Notes: generated by a model from the sequence alone, not told the origin. 64,000 nt of DNA from Paenibacillus aurantius (GCF_032268605.1 NZ_CP130318.1:5844501-5908500); one strand, 5' to 3'. Positions 30,925 through 40,361 are shown, counted from the stretch's first letter. A program made the numbers and translations.

Positions 30925-33786
30925 TCACCCCTCCTCCGGCTCCGTACGCTTCAGCTTGACCTCCACGGTGTCTTCTCCGGCCTTCAGCTCCTCGAAGCCG
31001 ATGCCGTTCTCCCGAAGAATCCGGACGACTTCCTGCTCGTTGCGGGCCGGGAAGACGATCGTTTCCTTCGGCTCTTTCTCCAGCAGCTCGCGGACGACCT
31101 CAAGCAGCCGTTCCATCGTAAAAGGCTTCTTCAGGTAGCGCTCGGCTTCCGTCTCGTAATAGTGCGCGGGCTGATCAAGCGCGGTCGACACGATGACCGG
31201 TGTCGCGCCGTGACGCGGATGGCGGGAGAGGGCGGCGAGAAAGTCCCAGCCGCTTTTTTTGCCTTCCAGCATGATGTCGACGATCCAGAGGCGGGCGGGG
31301 GCTCCCCCTTGGGCGGAAAGGGCCCGGAGCGCCTCTTCCGCTGCCCGGAACTTGACGACCGGAAGGCCCAGCCGTCCGACCGCCTCGGCCATCAGGTGGG
31401 ACAGGTTGACGTCGTCCTCGAGAATAACGAGGCTGCCCCCTACCCCCTCCTCCCGGTACAAGGGCAGGTCGAGGAAGAACGTGGTTCCAGCCCCCATTTC
31501 CGATTCGAAGCGGAGGGACCCGTCATGCGCCTCGGCGATTTCCTTGCAGATGGCGAGCCCAAGGCCGGTGCCTCCGATCTGGCGGCGGTCCGTGTTGTCC
31601 ACCCGGTAAAATTTGGTGAACATCTTGTCCTTCGCCTCCTCGGGAATGCCGAGGCCGTAATCCTGGACGCGAAGCACCGCATGGTCCCCCTCCCGCTCCA
31701 GATACAAATCCACACGGTCGGCTCCCGGGGAATACTTCACGGCGTTGCTGATGACATTATGCAGCAGCTGGCGAAGCCGGTCGGGGTCCCCCCGGACCAC
31801 GAGGCTATCTCCCGGGACATGCAGCCGGATCTCGTGAGTCGGCCTGCCCTTCCACTGCTCCGCCACTTCGCGGACCAAGGCGTTCCATTCGACCGGCTCG
31901 TAATGGTACACCTGCTGCCCCGACTCCATCCGCTGAAGATCGAGAAAATCGTTAATCAACGTGGACAGCCGGTTGGCTTCGTCATAAATCGTCTGAAGGT
32001 AACGCTTCCGCTTATCCGGCGCCACCTCCCGATTCAGCAGAATCTCCACAAAGCCGAGAACGCTGGCGAGCGGGGTACGGAGCTCATGAGAAACAATGCT
32101 GATGAACTCATTCTTCATCTCATCGACGCGCTCTTCCTCCGAACGGTCGCGGAAGACAAAGAGATAGCCCCGGACGCCGCCGTCCCTTCCCCGGACCGGA
32201 GTGGCATACAGCTCCAAATAACGCAGCCCCTCGGCGCGGCGGAAGGGGAAGCGCAGGGAAACGCTGTCCGTCTCCCCGGCGAGGAATTCCTTGACGGGCT
32301 CGACCAGAGACAGCGGGGTGCCGGCCCCTTGCTCCAGCTGCCGGAACAGGCGGAGCATGCCCGTTCCGAGCGTGTTCTCCCAGCCGAAGTAATCTCCGAT
32401 CCGGCTGTTCGCCACGAGGGCGGTGCCGTCCAGACCGGCCATCAGGATGCCCTCATGGCTCGATTCGACGATGCCGCGGATCAGCTCCTTCTCGTTGCCG
32501 AGCTCGGCGTTCAGCTCCTTCAGCCGCTCCGACTGCTTGTGCCTTTCCTCGTTCACGAGCTGGGCGAAGAAAGCGAGTCCGAATTGGCGGGTTAACCCCC
32601 AAAGAAGCCGCTCCTTCAGGGCGTCGTGAAGCTCGCCGGCTCCATAAAGGGTCAGCAGCAGAAAGCCTATCATCTCCTGCTTGTCGTCAAGAAGCGGGAC
32701 ATACCAGTCGGTCGCTTGCTCGAAGGAGGCATGGAGTCCCTTCTCACGCTCCGTCAGAGTTCGCCGGACTCTAAGCGGCTCCCGTGTCTCCAGAGCCCGC
32801 CCGGCGGAGCCGTAAAGCTCCCGCTCTAGCCGCGGATAGGCATTGGACGGATACCCGATCGAGTACACCACGCGGAAGCCGTCTTCCTCCGGTTCGCGCA
32901 GCAGCACCAGTGCGGCATCCAGCTCCAGCGCTTCCAGAAGAGCCGGCACGGTGCCGCGGAGAAACGGCTCGAGCTGCATGAATCCGGTCAGCTTCTCCTG
33001 GTAGGAGGTGATCCATTCGAGCTCCTGCTCCCGCTCCGTCAACTTGAGGAGAGTCGCCTCCTGCTCCTCCTGCTGGGCGAGAATTTCCTCGTTATGCGCT
33101 TCGAGCGTCTCGGCCGTCAGCCGGTACTTTTCCTCGCTAACCCGCAAGGCAGCCTCCGCCCGACCGGCTCGTCCGAACACGATGATGGAGACGACGCCTA
33201 CGGCGATGGCGAGAAGACCGCTCACCATAATAATAAGCCGGGTCTGGTCGGCCGCCTTCTTCATCTGGCTTCCCGCGCTTCGTGTGTCTTCCCCAATCAG
33301 CAGCAAGAGTTCATTATGAATGCTGCGGAACTGGTCCATGTCGGTTTTGCCCGCATTGATACGGCCGCGGGCGTCCTCGATTTTGCCGGAGTCGACAAGG
33401 GCGATCTGGTCCTCGAAGTACCGCTTCAGCACCTCCAGGGAAGGAACCAGCTTCCTCTCGAGGATCGGCCCCAGGTTCGGAGAGATGCGGTCGGCGTTGT
33501 TCGTCAAATACTCCACGTTCCGGTTAAGCGAGATTTGACCCAGGTAGTAGGGGTCCAGGAACGAGCGGTTGTTGCGCGCGACGTAGGCGCGGACTCCCGT
33601 CTCCTCGTTCAGCACGTCCGTCAGCAGGCTCTGGACGGCATTGGTGACGGGGATCGTATCCAGCATGATCCGGTCGGTCTCTTTCTCCATATTGGTAAAA
33701 GCCGCATAGCTGATCAGGCTGACCAGCAGCAGAAGCGCCACGGCGGCGATGTTAAGGACGGATCCTTTGACCCGGGGATAGCTCAT
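30925..33786 (-). CDS. CHASE3/GAF/PAS hybrid sensor histidine kinase with C-terminal receiver
   Basis: 953 residues from the ATG five bases after GGAGGG; the long upstream extension is a shadow of the divergent glycosylase gene. Order: TM1 (~10-31), CHASE3 sensor (~40-175, 'NEETGVRAYVARNNRSFLDPY'), TM2 (~185-207), coiled coil (~225-275), GAF (~285-420), PAS (~445-560), HisKA with phospho-His in 'ISIVSHELRTPLASVLGF' (~565), HATPase ('GLGIPEEAKDKMF', 'GGTGLGLAICKEI'), then a receiver (~790-905) with Asp in 'LWIVDIMLEGKKSG' and Lys in 'YLKKPF'. A ~40-residue tail follows. The cognate regulator is not adjacent; output may be by phosphotransfer to an unlinked protein. Confidence 0.92.
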   Translation of the reverse strand: MSYPRVKGSVLNIAAVALLLLVSLISYAAFTNMEKETDRIMLDTIPVTNAVQSLLTDVLNEETGVRAYVARNNRSFLDPYYLGQISLNRNVEYLTNNADRISPNLGPILERKLVPSLEVLKRYFEDQIALVDSGKIEDARGRINAGKTDMDQFRSIHNELLLLIGEDTRSAGSQMKKAADQTRLIIMVSGLLAIAVGVVSIIVFGRAGRAEAALRVSEEKYRLTAETLEAHNEEILAQQEEQEATLLKLTEREQELEWITSYQEKLTGFMQLEPFLRGTVPALLEALELDAALVLLREPEEDGFRVVYSIGYPSNAYPRLERELYGSAGRALETREPLRVRRTLTEREKGLHASFEQATDWYVPLLDDKQEMIGFLLLTLYGAGELHDALKERLLWGLTRQFGLAFFAQLVNEERHKQSERLKELNAELGNEKELIRGIVESSHEGILMAGLDGTALVANSRIGDYFGWENTLGTGMLRLFRQLEQGAGTPLSLVEPVKEFLAGETDSVSLRFPFRRAEGLRYLELYATPVRGRDGGVRGYLFVFRDRSEEERVDEMKNEFISIVSHELRTPLASVLGFVEILLNREVAPDKRKRYLQTIYDEANRLSTLINDFLDLQRMESGQQVYHYEPVEWNALVREVAEQWKGRPTHEIRLHVPGDSLVVRGDPDRLRQLLHNVISNAVKYSPGADRVDLYLEREGDHAVLRVQDYGLGIPEEAKDKMFTKFYRVDNTDRRQIGGTGLGLAICKEIAEAHDGSLRFESEMGAGTTFFLDLPLYREEGVGGSLVILEDDVNLSHLMAEAVGRLGLPVVKFRAAEEALRALSAQGGAPARLWIVDIMLEGKKSGWDFLAALSRHPRHGATPVIVSTALDQPAHYYETEAERYLKKPFTMERLLEVVRELLEKEPKETIVFPARNEQEVVRILRENGIGFEELKAGEDTVEVKLKRTEPEEG

Positions 33787-34023
33787 GGCTTCCCTCCATT
33801 CCCAGTTGATCGGCAGGGGGTCCCTCTTTGCCGTACTTCTATAGAAGATTTTATCGGTTGATGACGAAGCTTCCGTTAATGGGGGTAGCCCGGATAAGGC
33901 ATGGGTACCTTTTTCGACAAAAAGAGAGGGAACCCTCCTCGCTTCGCCGATTTGCATCTTCGGACCGAACCGATTAGGATACGAATAGTACTTTGGCCTT
34001 GCCTGCCGATGGAGGGATCGAAC

Positions 34024-34581
34024 TTGGAGAAGCTGGGAAAGGATTTTGTCGAAAGGGATGTCGTGGAGGTGGCCCGGGAGCTTCTCGGGTGCTATCTGGT
34101 GCGGCGCATGGGAGGAGAGGAGATCGTGGTGCAGTTGACGGAAACGGAGGCTTACCGCGGAGGCGACGATCCGGCGAGCCATGCCCACCGCGGGGTGACG
34201 CCGCGCAATTCGCTTATGTTCGGGGAACCGGGGCGGCTGTACGTCTACCTGATCTACGGCATGCACAGCTGCATGAACGTGGTGACGAACGGAGCGGGCA
34301 CGCCCGGTGCCGTTCTTCTGAGGGCCGCCCGTCCGGTCAGCGGGCTGGAGTCGATCCGCTCGCTGCGTCCCGGGGTCCCGGACAAGACGCTGATGAACGG
34401 ACCGGGAAAGCTGTGCCAGGCTCTAGGCGTTACCCGGGAGCTGAACGGCTATGATCTCCTCGCCGACCCCCTTCAGGAAATGACCTTATGGCGCGGGGAG
34501 CCGCTTCCGTACCGCTGTACGGAACGCATCGGCATTTCCAAAGGAAAGGACTTGCTGTGGCGCTTCCTGGCGGAAGCCTAA
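34024..34581 (+). CDS. 3-methyladenine DNA glycosylase (AAG/MPG family)
   Basis: 185 residues from a TTG seven bases after GGAGGG; upstream in-frame ATGs lack a binding site. Excises alkylated purines such as 3-methyladenine and hypoxanthine. Family markers: 'VARELLGCYLVRRMGGEEIVVQLTETEAYRGGDDPASHAHRGVTPRN', with the catalytic Glu in TETEAY, then 'MFGEPGRLYVYLIYGMHSCMNVVT', 'AVLLRAARPV' and 'LMNGPGKLCQALGVTRELNGYDL'. Monofunctional base-excision repair enzyme. Divergent from the hybrid kinase, with a bidirectional terminator downstream. Confidence 0.93.
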   Translation: MEKLGKDFVERDVVEVARELLGCYLVRRMGGEEIVVQLTETEAYRGGDDPASHAHRGVTPRNSLMFGEPGRLYVYLIYGMHSCMNVVTNGAGTPGAVLLRAARPVSGLESIRSLRPGVPDKTLMNGPGKLCQALGVTRELNGYDLLADPLQEMTLWRGEPLPYRCTERIGISKGKDLLWRFLAEA

Positions 34582-34649
34582 GGTCCTCCTGCCTCCCGCC
34601 CGGAATTCCGCCCCCTCTTCCCCTGCCCTTCCTGCTCCGCCGGATAGAG

Positions 34650-34679
34650 AAAAAGCCCCGCCGGGCGGCAGGGCTTTTT
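34650..34679. terminator. Bidirectional terminator
   Basis: AAAAAGCCC and GGGCTTTTT flank a GC-rich loop between the convergent glycosylase and small-protein genes. Confidence 0.88.
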
Positions 34680-34740
34680 GGAGTGGGAACCGGTTCCTGG
34701 CTCATTCCTTTGTGATTCTCGTTTGCTCCTCCCGTAAAGG

Positions 34741-34971
34741 TCAGAGCAGATTTTTATAGGTTAGCAGCTGGACTGCTACTCCTGCCTGCAGTTCGCTCAG
34801 CTGGGTCCTTCTGGCAATTTCAGCAATGTCCCGGGAATGAGCCAGACCGTGGGCGACGACTTGGTACACTTCCCGTTCTACCGAGCTCAGCTCAGGGTGA
34901 TCCTGGAGAAGCCGGTCCATGGTCAAAGGCTTCTTTTTTTCCACCTTTGGGTCTCTGTCGAATCGCTTCAT
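34741..34971 (-). CDS. Small conserved-looking protein with predicted winged-helix fold
   Basis: 76 residues with GAAGGGGG before the ATG. A charged start (MKRFDRDPKVEKKK) is followed by helices 'VEREVYQVVAHGLAHSRDIAEIARRTQLSELQAGVAVQLLTYKNLL', which read like a helix-turn-helix with 'SRDIAEIARRTQLSELQAGVAV' as the HTH. It resembles the C-terminal DprA-type winged helix, but the call is tentative. Single gene between the glycosylase terminator and the divergent penicillin-binding protein. Confidence 0.72.
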   Translation of the reverse strand: MKRFDRDPKVEKKKPLTMDRLLQDHPELSSVEREVYQVVAHGLAHSRDIAEIARRTQLSELQAGVAVQLLTYKNLL

Positions 34972-35262
34972 GCCTCTCGTCCCCCTTCCTCGGTGTGAAT
35001 CTCTTTCTCTATGGGCTATCTTTACCCGGTTAGCCGGCAGCTGAACCGCGATTCTGGTAGTTTCTTCCTAATGCCAACGAGCGGCGGCTCCTCTTTTGTC
35101 GATTCATCGCCCCGGCATTGCGTTTATTTACTCATAACTACCTAATTTTAGAGCGGAAGCCTTGGCTGCCCCGATGCCGCTGTGCGGCCTCTTATGGAAA
35201 GGGCCTTACGAAGAATATATAACGGGACCCCCCGATTAAATCATAAGAAACGAGGAATGGGC

Positions 35263-37434
35263 ATGAACCTCCCCCGAACCGTTAAGCGTCCGGCCCGCCG
35301 TCAAAGGCCAAAGCTTCGGACGATTGTTGTACCGGGAACCCGCAAGCGTGTTCCTCTGTGGAAAACCAAACGCCTCTGGCTGTCTCTTTCCGCCGGTGTG
35401 CTTCTTCTATTGCTGGTAACCGGAGGACTGGCCGCCATGGCCGTGTCCAAGCTGGATGTAACCAAAGCCGGCTACCCGCTGCCCGACCCGACAAATGTCT
35501 ATGACCGCAACGGCAAGGCGGTGGCCCAATTCTCCTCCTCCAAGGTGGAGCCCGTCGCTCTCGACCGCATCCCGCTCGACTTGCGGAACGCCGTCATTGC
35601 CACGGAGGACCGGAGGTTCTATGAGCACTCCGGGGTGGATGTCCAGTCCCTTATGCGGGCGCTGTGGCGGGATGTGCGGTCCCAGAGCTTCGCCGAAGGC
35701 GGGAGCACGATCACCCAGCAGCTGGCCAAAAACCTTTTTCTCCAGTCGGATAAAACCCTTTCGCGAAAATTCAAGGAAGCGGGGTATGCGCTCAAGATTG
35801 ACCTGACCTACGACAAGGATGAAATTCTCGAGCTATACCTGAACAGCATCTATTTCGGAGAAGGAACGTGGGGCGTGCAGGGCGCGGCCAAGGTTTATTT
35901 CAACAAAAAGGTCGAGGACCTGACGCTCGAGGAGTGCGCCATGCTGGCGGCCCTTCCGAAGGCCCCTTCCCGCTACTCTCCTTACCGGGACCGGGCGGCG
36001 GCTCTGGAGCGGCGGAACGTGGTCCTCTCCCTGATGAAGGACCAGAACTTCATCACCGGGGAAGCATACGCCAAAGCCCAGGCGATGCCCATCGCCGTTC
36101 GGAAGCCGTCTGAGGAAGAGACGAAGGACAAATACCCGTCCTTCGTCGATTACGTGCTGAGGGAAGCGGAATCGGTCTACGGCTTCACGGAGGACCAGAT
36201 TCGAAACGGCGGGCTCGAGATCTACACCACGCTGGATCCGGTCGTTCAGGAGGCGGCCGAGGAGGTGTACCGCACCGACTCCTTCTTCCCGGCCAGCAAG
36301 CCCGACCAGCTGATCCAGAGCGGAGCCGCCATCGTGGACCACCACGACGGCTCGATCCGGGGCCTGGTCGGCCACCGCGGCGAAGGCGTCGTGCGCGGGT
36401 TCAACTACGCGACCCAGCTCGTGCGCCAGCCGGGCTCGGCCTTCAAGCCGCTGGCTGTCTACGGCCCGGCTCTCGAGAAGGGCTACACCCCGCAGTCGAT
36501 CCTGTTCGACGGTCCGCTCGACATCGGCGGGTACCAGCCCCGGGACTGGGATAACCAGACCCGGGGGTACGTGACGCTCGACGAGGCGGTGACGAAGTCG
36601 TGGAACATCCCGGCGGTGTGGCTGCTGAACGAGATCGGGATCGACGAGGGACTGGCCTTCGCGAAGCGGGCGGGCATCCCGCTGACGAAGGAGGACCGCC
36701 AGCTCGCCACCGCCCTGGGCGGTCTGAGCCGCGGGGTCTCCCCTCTTCAGATGGCGCAGGCGTTCAGCGCTTTCCCCAATCTCGGGGAAATGCATCCCGC
36801 CCATGCCATTGCGAAGATCACGACGAGGGACGGCAGCGTGCTCGTCGAAGCGAAGGAGCCGCCCGTTAAGGTGACGACGCCGCGGGTGGCGTACACCATT
36901 ACCGGACTGCTCGGCAACGTCGTGCGGGTCGGGACCGGCACCGAGGCGGGGCTCGACCGGCCGACCGCGGGCAAGACGGGCACCACGCAGCTGCCGGACA
37001 CGCCGGAGTTCGCCGGCATCTCGGGCGCGGTGTCGAAGGATGCCTGGTTCGTCGGCTACACCCCGGAGCTGACGGCGGCCATCTGGATGGGCTATGAGAA
37101 CACGGACAAGAACCACTACCTCACCACGTCCGGCTCGGCTTATCCCGCTCAAGTGTTCAAGGAAATTATGACCCGGGCGCTTATAAACACCCCGGTTCAA
37201 GCCTTCCCGGAGCCTCCGGGAGGAGCTATCCAGGCGCCTCCGTCCGAGCCCCCTGCAGGGCCTTATGTCCCGGTCTCCCCTCGTCCGGAGCCGGCCGGCC
37301 CCGCGGACAACGGGAACGGGGAGGTTCGCGGAAACGGTCCTCCGCCCGAGGACCGGGGCAGCGGCAAGGAGGCCAAGGACGACAAGCCCGACAAGAAGGA
37401 CAAGGGGAAAGGCAAAGGAAAGAAAGACGATTGA
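35263..37434 (+). CDS. Class A (1A family) penicillin-binding protein
   Basis: 723 residues from the ATG six bases after GAGGA. A basic cytoplasmic tail and one TM (~45-65) precede the GT51 glycosyltransferase, with catalytic Glu in 'ATEDRRFYEHSGVD' and 'GGSTITQQLAKNLFL'. The transpeptidase carries the three active motifs: S-x-x-K in 'RQPGSAFKPL', S-x-N in 'KSWNIPAV' and K-T-G in 'AGKTGTTQ'. A Pro-rich then Lys/Gly/Asp-rich tail of ~75 residues follows. Polymerises and cross-links peptidoglycan at the outer membrane face. Single gene with its own terminator. Confidence 0.95.
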   Translation: MNLPRTVKRPARRQRPKLRTIVVPGTRKRVPLWKTKRLWLSLSAGVLLLLLVTGGLAAMAVSKLDVTKAGYPLPDPTNVYDRNGKAVAQFSSSKVEPVALDRIPLDLRNAVIATEDRRFYEHSGVDVQSLMRALWRDVRSQSFAEGGSTITQQLAKNLFLQSDKTLSRKFKEAGYALKIDLTYDKDEILELYLNSIYFGEGTWGVQGAAKVYFNKKVEDLTLEECAMLAALPKAPSRYSPYRDRAAALERRNVVLSLMKDQNFITGEAYAKAQAMPIAVRKPSEEETKDKYPSFVDYVLREAESVYGFTEDQIRNGGLEIYTTLDPVVQEAAEEVYRTDSFFPASKPDQLIQSGAAIVDHHDGSIRGLVGHRGEGVVRGFNYATQLVRQPGSAFKPLAVYGPALEKGYTPQSILFDGPLDIGGYQPRDWDNQTRGYVTLDEAVTKSWNIPAVWLLNEIGIDEGLAFAKRAGIPLTKEDRQLATALGGLSRGVSPLQMAQAFSAFPNLGEMHPAHAIAKITTRDGSVLVEAKEPPVKVTTPRVAYTITGLLGNVVRVGTGTEAGLDRPTAGKTGTTQLPDTPEFAGISGAVSKDAWFVGYTPELTAAIWMGYENTDKNHYLTTSGSAYPAQVFKEIMTRALINTPVQAFPEPPGGAIQAPPSEPPAGPYVPVSPRPEPAGPADNGNGEVRGNGPPPEDRGSGKEAKDDKPDKKDKGKGKGKKDD

Positions 37435-37462
37435 GGCGACGGTATCCTCCCACGGCGCCTAA

Positions 37463-37512
37463 AGGAAACAGGCCCTCCGCAAGCGGCAGCTTGCAGAGGA
37501 CCTGTTTCCTTG
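37463..37512 (+). terminator. Terminator of the penicillin-binding protein gene
   Basis: GGAAACAGG and CCTGTTTCC close a long hairpin with an inner GCAAGC/GCTTGC stem, followed by TTG TTCG. Confidence 0.78.
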
Positions 37513-37724
37513 TTCGCGGGGAAGGAAGCGGGTAGCCGGCGGGGGTTACACGCCCATGGTGGCGGTCCGGATCCCGGTCATGGCGGCGCTGCCCCGCTTC
37601 GTTCCCGTAGGGCGTCTTCCTTGCCGGGCGGATTCCTCCTGGTTCCGTTTCCCTAACACCTAGAGGAGCATCCGCTTCCGTGATTCGCCAGCCTTATCCG
37701 CCCGGCCCGCCAGCCCGCCGGACA

Positions 37725-38627
37725 TCATTTGCCCGGGACCGCTTTACCGGTTTGGGGCAAAGGGGCCTGCCGTCTGCCCGGAAGGTTCAGCAGCAGGAAG
37801 CCGGCCAGGAACACCAGCGTGCCGGTGACCACGTAAAGGGTGATCGGCTCGTGAAAGATCAGGTAGGACCACAGGATGCTGAACAGCACCGAGCTGTTGC
37901 TCACGATCGCCGCCGCCATGAAGGGCACCCGCTTCAGAGCCTCGGCCAGCCAAAAAAAGCTGAGGCCGGTTATCAGGCCAAGCAGCACGAGGGCTCCCCA
38001 CGCCCACACCGTTACGGGACCATGGAACGCCGGCTGCTGCAGCGGAACCGGCAGGGCCACGATCAGGGTGCTCAAGGAGAACACCGAGAGGTTCATGTTC
38101 CCGTTGTCCATCTCCTTCACCAATTGCCGCTGGCTCAGCACATGTACGGCGGCCCCCATACCGGCCAGCGTAAAGAGCAGCGTCGTCAGGCCGCCGCCCT
38201 GCAGCAGCGCCCCCAGAGGTTCGCCATTCCAGCCGATGACCAGAACGCCGGCCAGGCAAAGGACCGCGGCGGTCCACCCTTTGGCCGTCACCTTCTCCCC
38301 GAACAGGAATCTTGCCGCCAGCAGCAGGGTCACGGTTTGGGCCGGCATCACGAGAATATTGCCGTACGCGTAGCCGATCGAGAGGGCCAAATTCTCCAAC
38401 AGGTAATTCAAGCTTTTCCCGATGGCGCCGAGCCATATCCATTTCATCCCCACCCGGATGACGATGCGGCCGTCTCTCCATAGAAGAAAGAGGATAAGAA
38501 AGAGAACGCCAAAGAAAAACCGCGACAGGGTGATGATGGAGCTGTCCACCATCGTCGACGCGGTTTTGACCAGAATGCCAACAAAGCTCCATGCCAGCGT
38601 AGCCAGAAGGAGGAGAACATACCCCAT
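37725..38627 (-). CDS. EamA/DMT superfamily transporter
   Basis: 300 residues with ten hydrophobic segments in two EamA repeats. The first begins 'MGYVLLLLATLAWSFVGILVKTASTMVDSSIITLSRFFFGVLFLI' and the second 'NLSVFSLSTLIVALPVPL' to 'LYVVTGTLVFLAGFLLL', with the usual 'P.......L......GE..T..' of the family near 'LAARFLFGEKVTAKGW'. Integral membrane carrier, often for amino acids or metabolites; substrate unknown. AAGAAGG precedes the ATG. Single gene. Confidence 0.88.
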   Translation of the reverse strand: MGYVLLLLATLAWSFVGILVKTASTMVDSSIITLSRFFFGVLFLILFLLWRDGRIVIRVGMKWIWLGAIGKSLNYLLENLALSIGYAYGNILVMPAQTVTLLLAARFLFGEKVTAKGWTAAVLCLAGVLVIGWNGEPLGALLQGGGLTTLLFTLAGMGAAVHVLSQRQLVKEMDNGNMNLSVFSLSTLIVALPVPLQQPAFHGPVTVWAWGALVLLGLITGLSFFWLAEALKRVPFMAAAIVSNSSVLFSILWSYLIFHEPITLYVVTGTLVFLAGFLLLNLPGRRQAPLPQTGKAVPGK

Positions 38628-38946
38628 GACGCACCTTCTTCTTAGTAGTGACGGTAATGTTCTCTATTCTATCACAGAAACCCCTGGAGAAGGGCCCTTC
38701 CGAGCCTATACGATTCATCTAACCATGGGCAGGTCTCAGCCGTGCTAGGATAGCAGCTTTGGGATTTTTCAAGAGACTTGCACAAGCTCGAGTTTCCCTT
38801 TTTACAAGGGCAACTCCAACCGCCAACCGCCCGCCATGTCCTTGTTTCCGGGGCGCCAAGCTTTCTCTCAGCTAAGCCGGCCTTCAAGGCCTATCCGGAT
38901 ACTTAGCATTTGAAGAACCCGGGCGAACATGTGATTTCTCTACGCT
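38628..38946. other. Gene-free stretch upstream of array B
   Basis: Contains the promoter region of the EamA gene (a TAGAAT-like -10 near 38665) and a small hairpin CCCT-TTTTAC-AAGGG (~38808). No reading frame with a ribosome binding site was found. Confidence 0.5.
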
Positions 38947-39157
38947 GAACGAATCTTGATGGCGAATTAAAACGTAACGAATCGGGATAGCGTTATCGGC
39001 CCAAAATAGGCACTTCTGCAAAACTAACGAATCGTAGAATCGTTAATCCCTTTCAGGAAGCGCCTTTTCATGAAAAACAGGCCCTTTAACGATAAGAGGA
39101 TTCGTTAGTCCCCGAAAAGGGCCAAAAACCATCTAATAAGCTTCCCAGGATTCGTTA
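38947..39157. repeat. Palindrome array B: 21-bp palindromes TAACGAATC-N3-GATTCGTTA
   Basis: Cores at 38975-38995, 39025-39045, 39087-39107 and 39137-39157 (centre spacing 50, 62, 50), plus a partial unit at ~38947. The arms vary but stay largely complementary. Units 3 and 4 mirror each other, and spacers carry AAAAGGGCC/GGCCC-type segments. Layout parallels array A although the cores differ. No gene. Confidence 0.82.
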
Positions 39158-39245
39158 CAGGGAAGAGCCGGCTAACTCTAAAAGCAAGACGCTGCTACGC
39201 AAGGACGCGTCCGGCTATCTGTGGGAAGTCATAATGGAAACCCAG

Positions 39246-39265
39246 GGGACCCTCTAAAGGGTCCC
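39246..39265. terminator. Hairpin after the two-lobed GNAT gene
   Basis: GGGACCCT and AGGGTCCC form a perfect 8-bp stem with a four-base loop just beyond the minus-strand stop. A clear T-run is lacking. Confidence 0.6.
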
Positions 39266-39278
39266 GGCTGTGTTCCCT

Positions 39279-40361
39279 CTAAGCCTGGGAAGTCATCGGG
39301 TGCTTGAACGACTCGGGCCACTCCACTCCCTGCCGGGTCCGAACGAACAGCACCTCGGTCCCGTGGAAAGGCTCTGCGATGAGCCGGCCCGGCTCCAAAT
39401 TCGGCGTGAAATGAAAAACGATATCCATACCCGCCCCCGGAATGCAGGCCAGTACCTCCTCCGTATCATAAGGAGCCCGGGCGACGATATCGTAGAGGTG
39501 GGTGACGCCCTCCCTTTGCTCGTACACGACAATCACGTCGAGATCCTCCAGGAAGTAGAAATGATCCGTTAGCACAAGCAGCCCGTAGAACATCAGCAGC
39601 CCGGAGGTTCCGGACGTGTCGAACCGCTCGGAGTTCGGCACCCGTTCCCGGGCAAACGCCCTGAGGAGCGTCCAATCCGCGGGGGAGCGAAGGTCAAGCT
39701 TGCGGACCCGGGAAAAAGCGGGGGCGGCACTCCTCGGGCTTGTCCCGCTTGTCGGTTCCGCAGGACTGCGAGCAGCCGCTCGCGAAGATATTAAGCAGGC
39801 CCCGCATTCCGTTTTCATGCCGCCTGGCGGCTCTCCATCAAGACGGTCAGCTGACCCTGGGGAACCGGCAGGTAAACCGCTCCCTTCGCCGGCTCCGCTT
39901 GGCCCCGAAGCATAATCGCGTGACGCCGCGGTCCGGTCCGCCGGAAGCCGGAACTGCCGCTGCTCCATCGGCCGGAACCCGAACCTCGGATAGAACTCCA
40001 GCACGTTCCGGTTGGCGAACAGATAGAACACGTCGCATTCCGTCTCGTAGTCGGCCAGCACCTCCCGCATCAGAGCCGCCGCCAAGCCCTGCCCCCGGCA
40101 CTCCGGGGCCGTCATGACCGTTCCGATCTGGACGGCCTTGTGCCGCTTCCCGTTCATCACCAGCTCCAGCCGGCTTACCGAGACATTCGCCGCGAGCCGG
40201 TTCCCCTCCAGGTAGGAATACGGCACGTAGCGTCCGTCCCACCCTCCGGCTTGGTACCACTCCTCGAACGACAGCCCGAAGACACGGCCGGCCAGCTTAT
40301 TGAGAGCGGTGCGGTTGTCTTTTTTATCCATATAGCCCTTGATCAGCTTCCGGCCCTTCAC
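39279..40361 (-). CDS. Eis-like GNAT acetyltransferase with SCP2-like C-terminal domain
   Basis: About 360 residues from a GTG at 40361 (GAGAGGCGG upstream); the ATG at 40331 is an alternative. The N-terminal GNAT lobe has 'RVFGLSFEEWYQAGGWDGRYVPYS' and the acetyl-CoA loop 'TAPECRGQGLAAALMREVLADY', then 'LFANRNVLEFYPRFGFR'. The C-terminal ~110 residues ('GLLVLTDHFYFLEDLDVIVVYEQREGVTHLYDIVA...FVRTRQGVEWPESFKHP') resemble the sterol-carrier-like domain of Eis-type enzymes. Between them is a Gly/Ser/Pro/Ala-rich stretch of ~65 residues that looks like a disordered insert. Acceptor unknown. Confidence 0.82.
   Translation of the reverse strand: MKGRKLIKGYMDKKDNRTALNKLAGRVFGLSFEEWYQAGGWDGRYVPYSYLEGNRLAANVSVSRLELVMNGKRHKAVQIGTVMTAPECRGQGLAAALMREVLADYETECDVFYLFANRNVLEFYPRFGFRPMEQRQFRLPADRTAASRDYASGPSGAGEGSGLPAGSPGSADRLDGEPPGGMKTECGACLISSRAAARSPAEPTSGTSPRSAAPAFSRVRKLDLRSPADWTLLRAFARERVPNSERFDTSGTSGLLMFYGLLVLTDHFYFLEDLDVIVVYEQREGVTHLYDIVARAPYDTEEVLACIPGAGMDIVFHFTPNLEPGRLIAEPFHGTEVLFVRTRQGVEWPESFKHPMTSQA

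Noticed and set aside
30826-32595. A 589-codon plus-strand frame opposite the hybrid kinase
   Set aside because: Mirrors the kinase coding sequence; no start signal and no domain.
35833-37200. A 455-codon minus-strand frame across the penicillin-binding protein
   Set aside because: Shadow of a gene with all transpeptidase motifs intact.
39221-39296. 11-bp direct repeat TGGGAAGTCAT at 39221 and 39286
   Set aside because: Too short and isolated to be called a mobile-element footprint.
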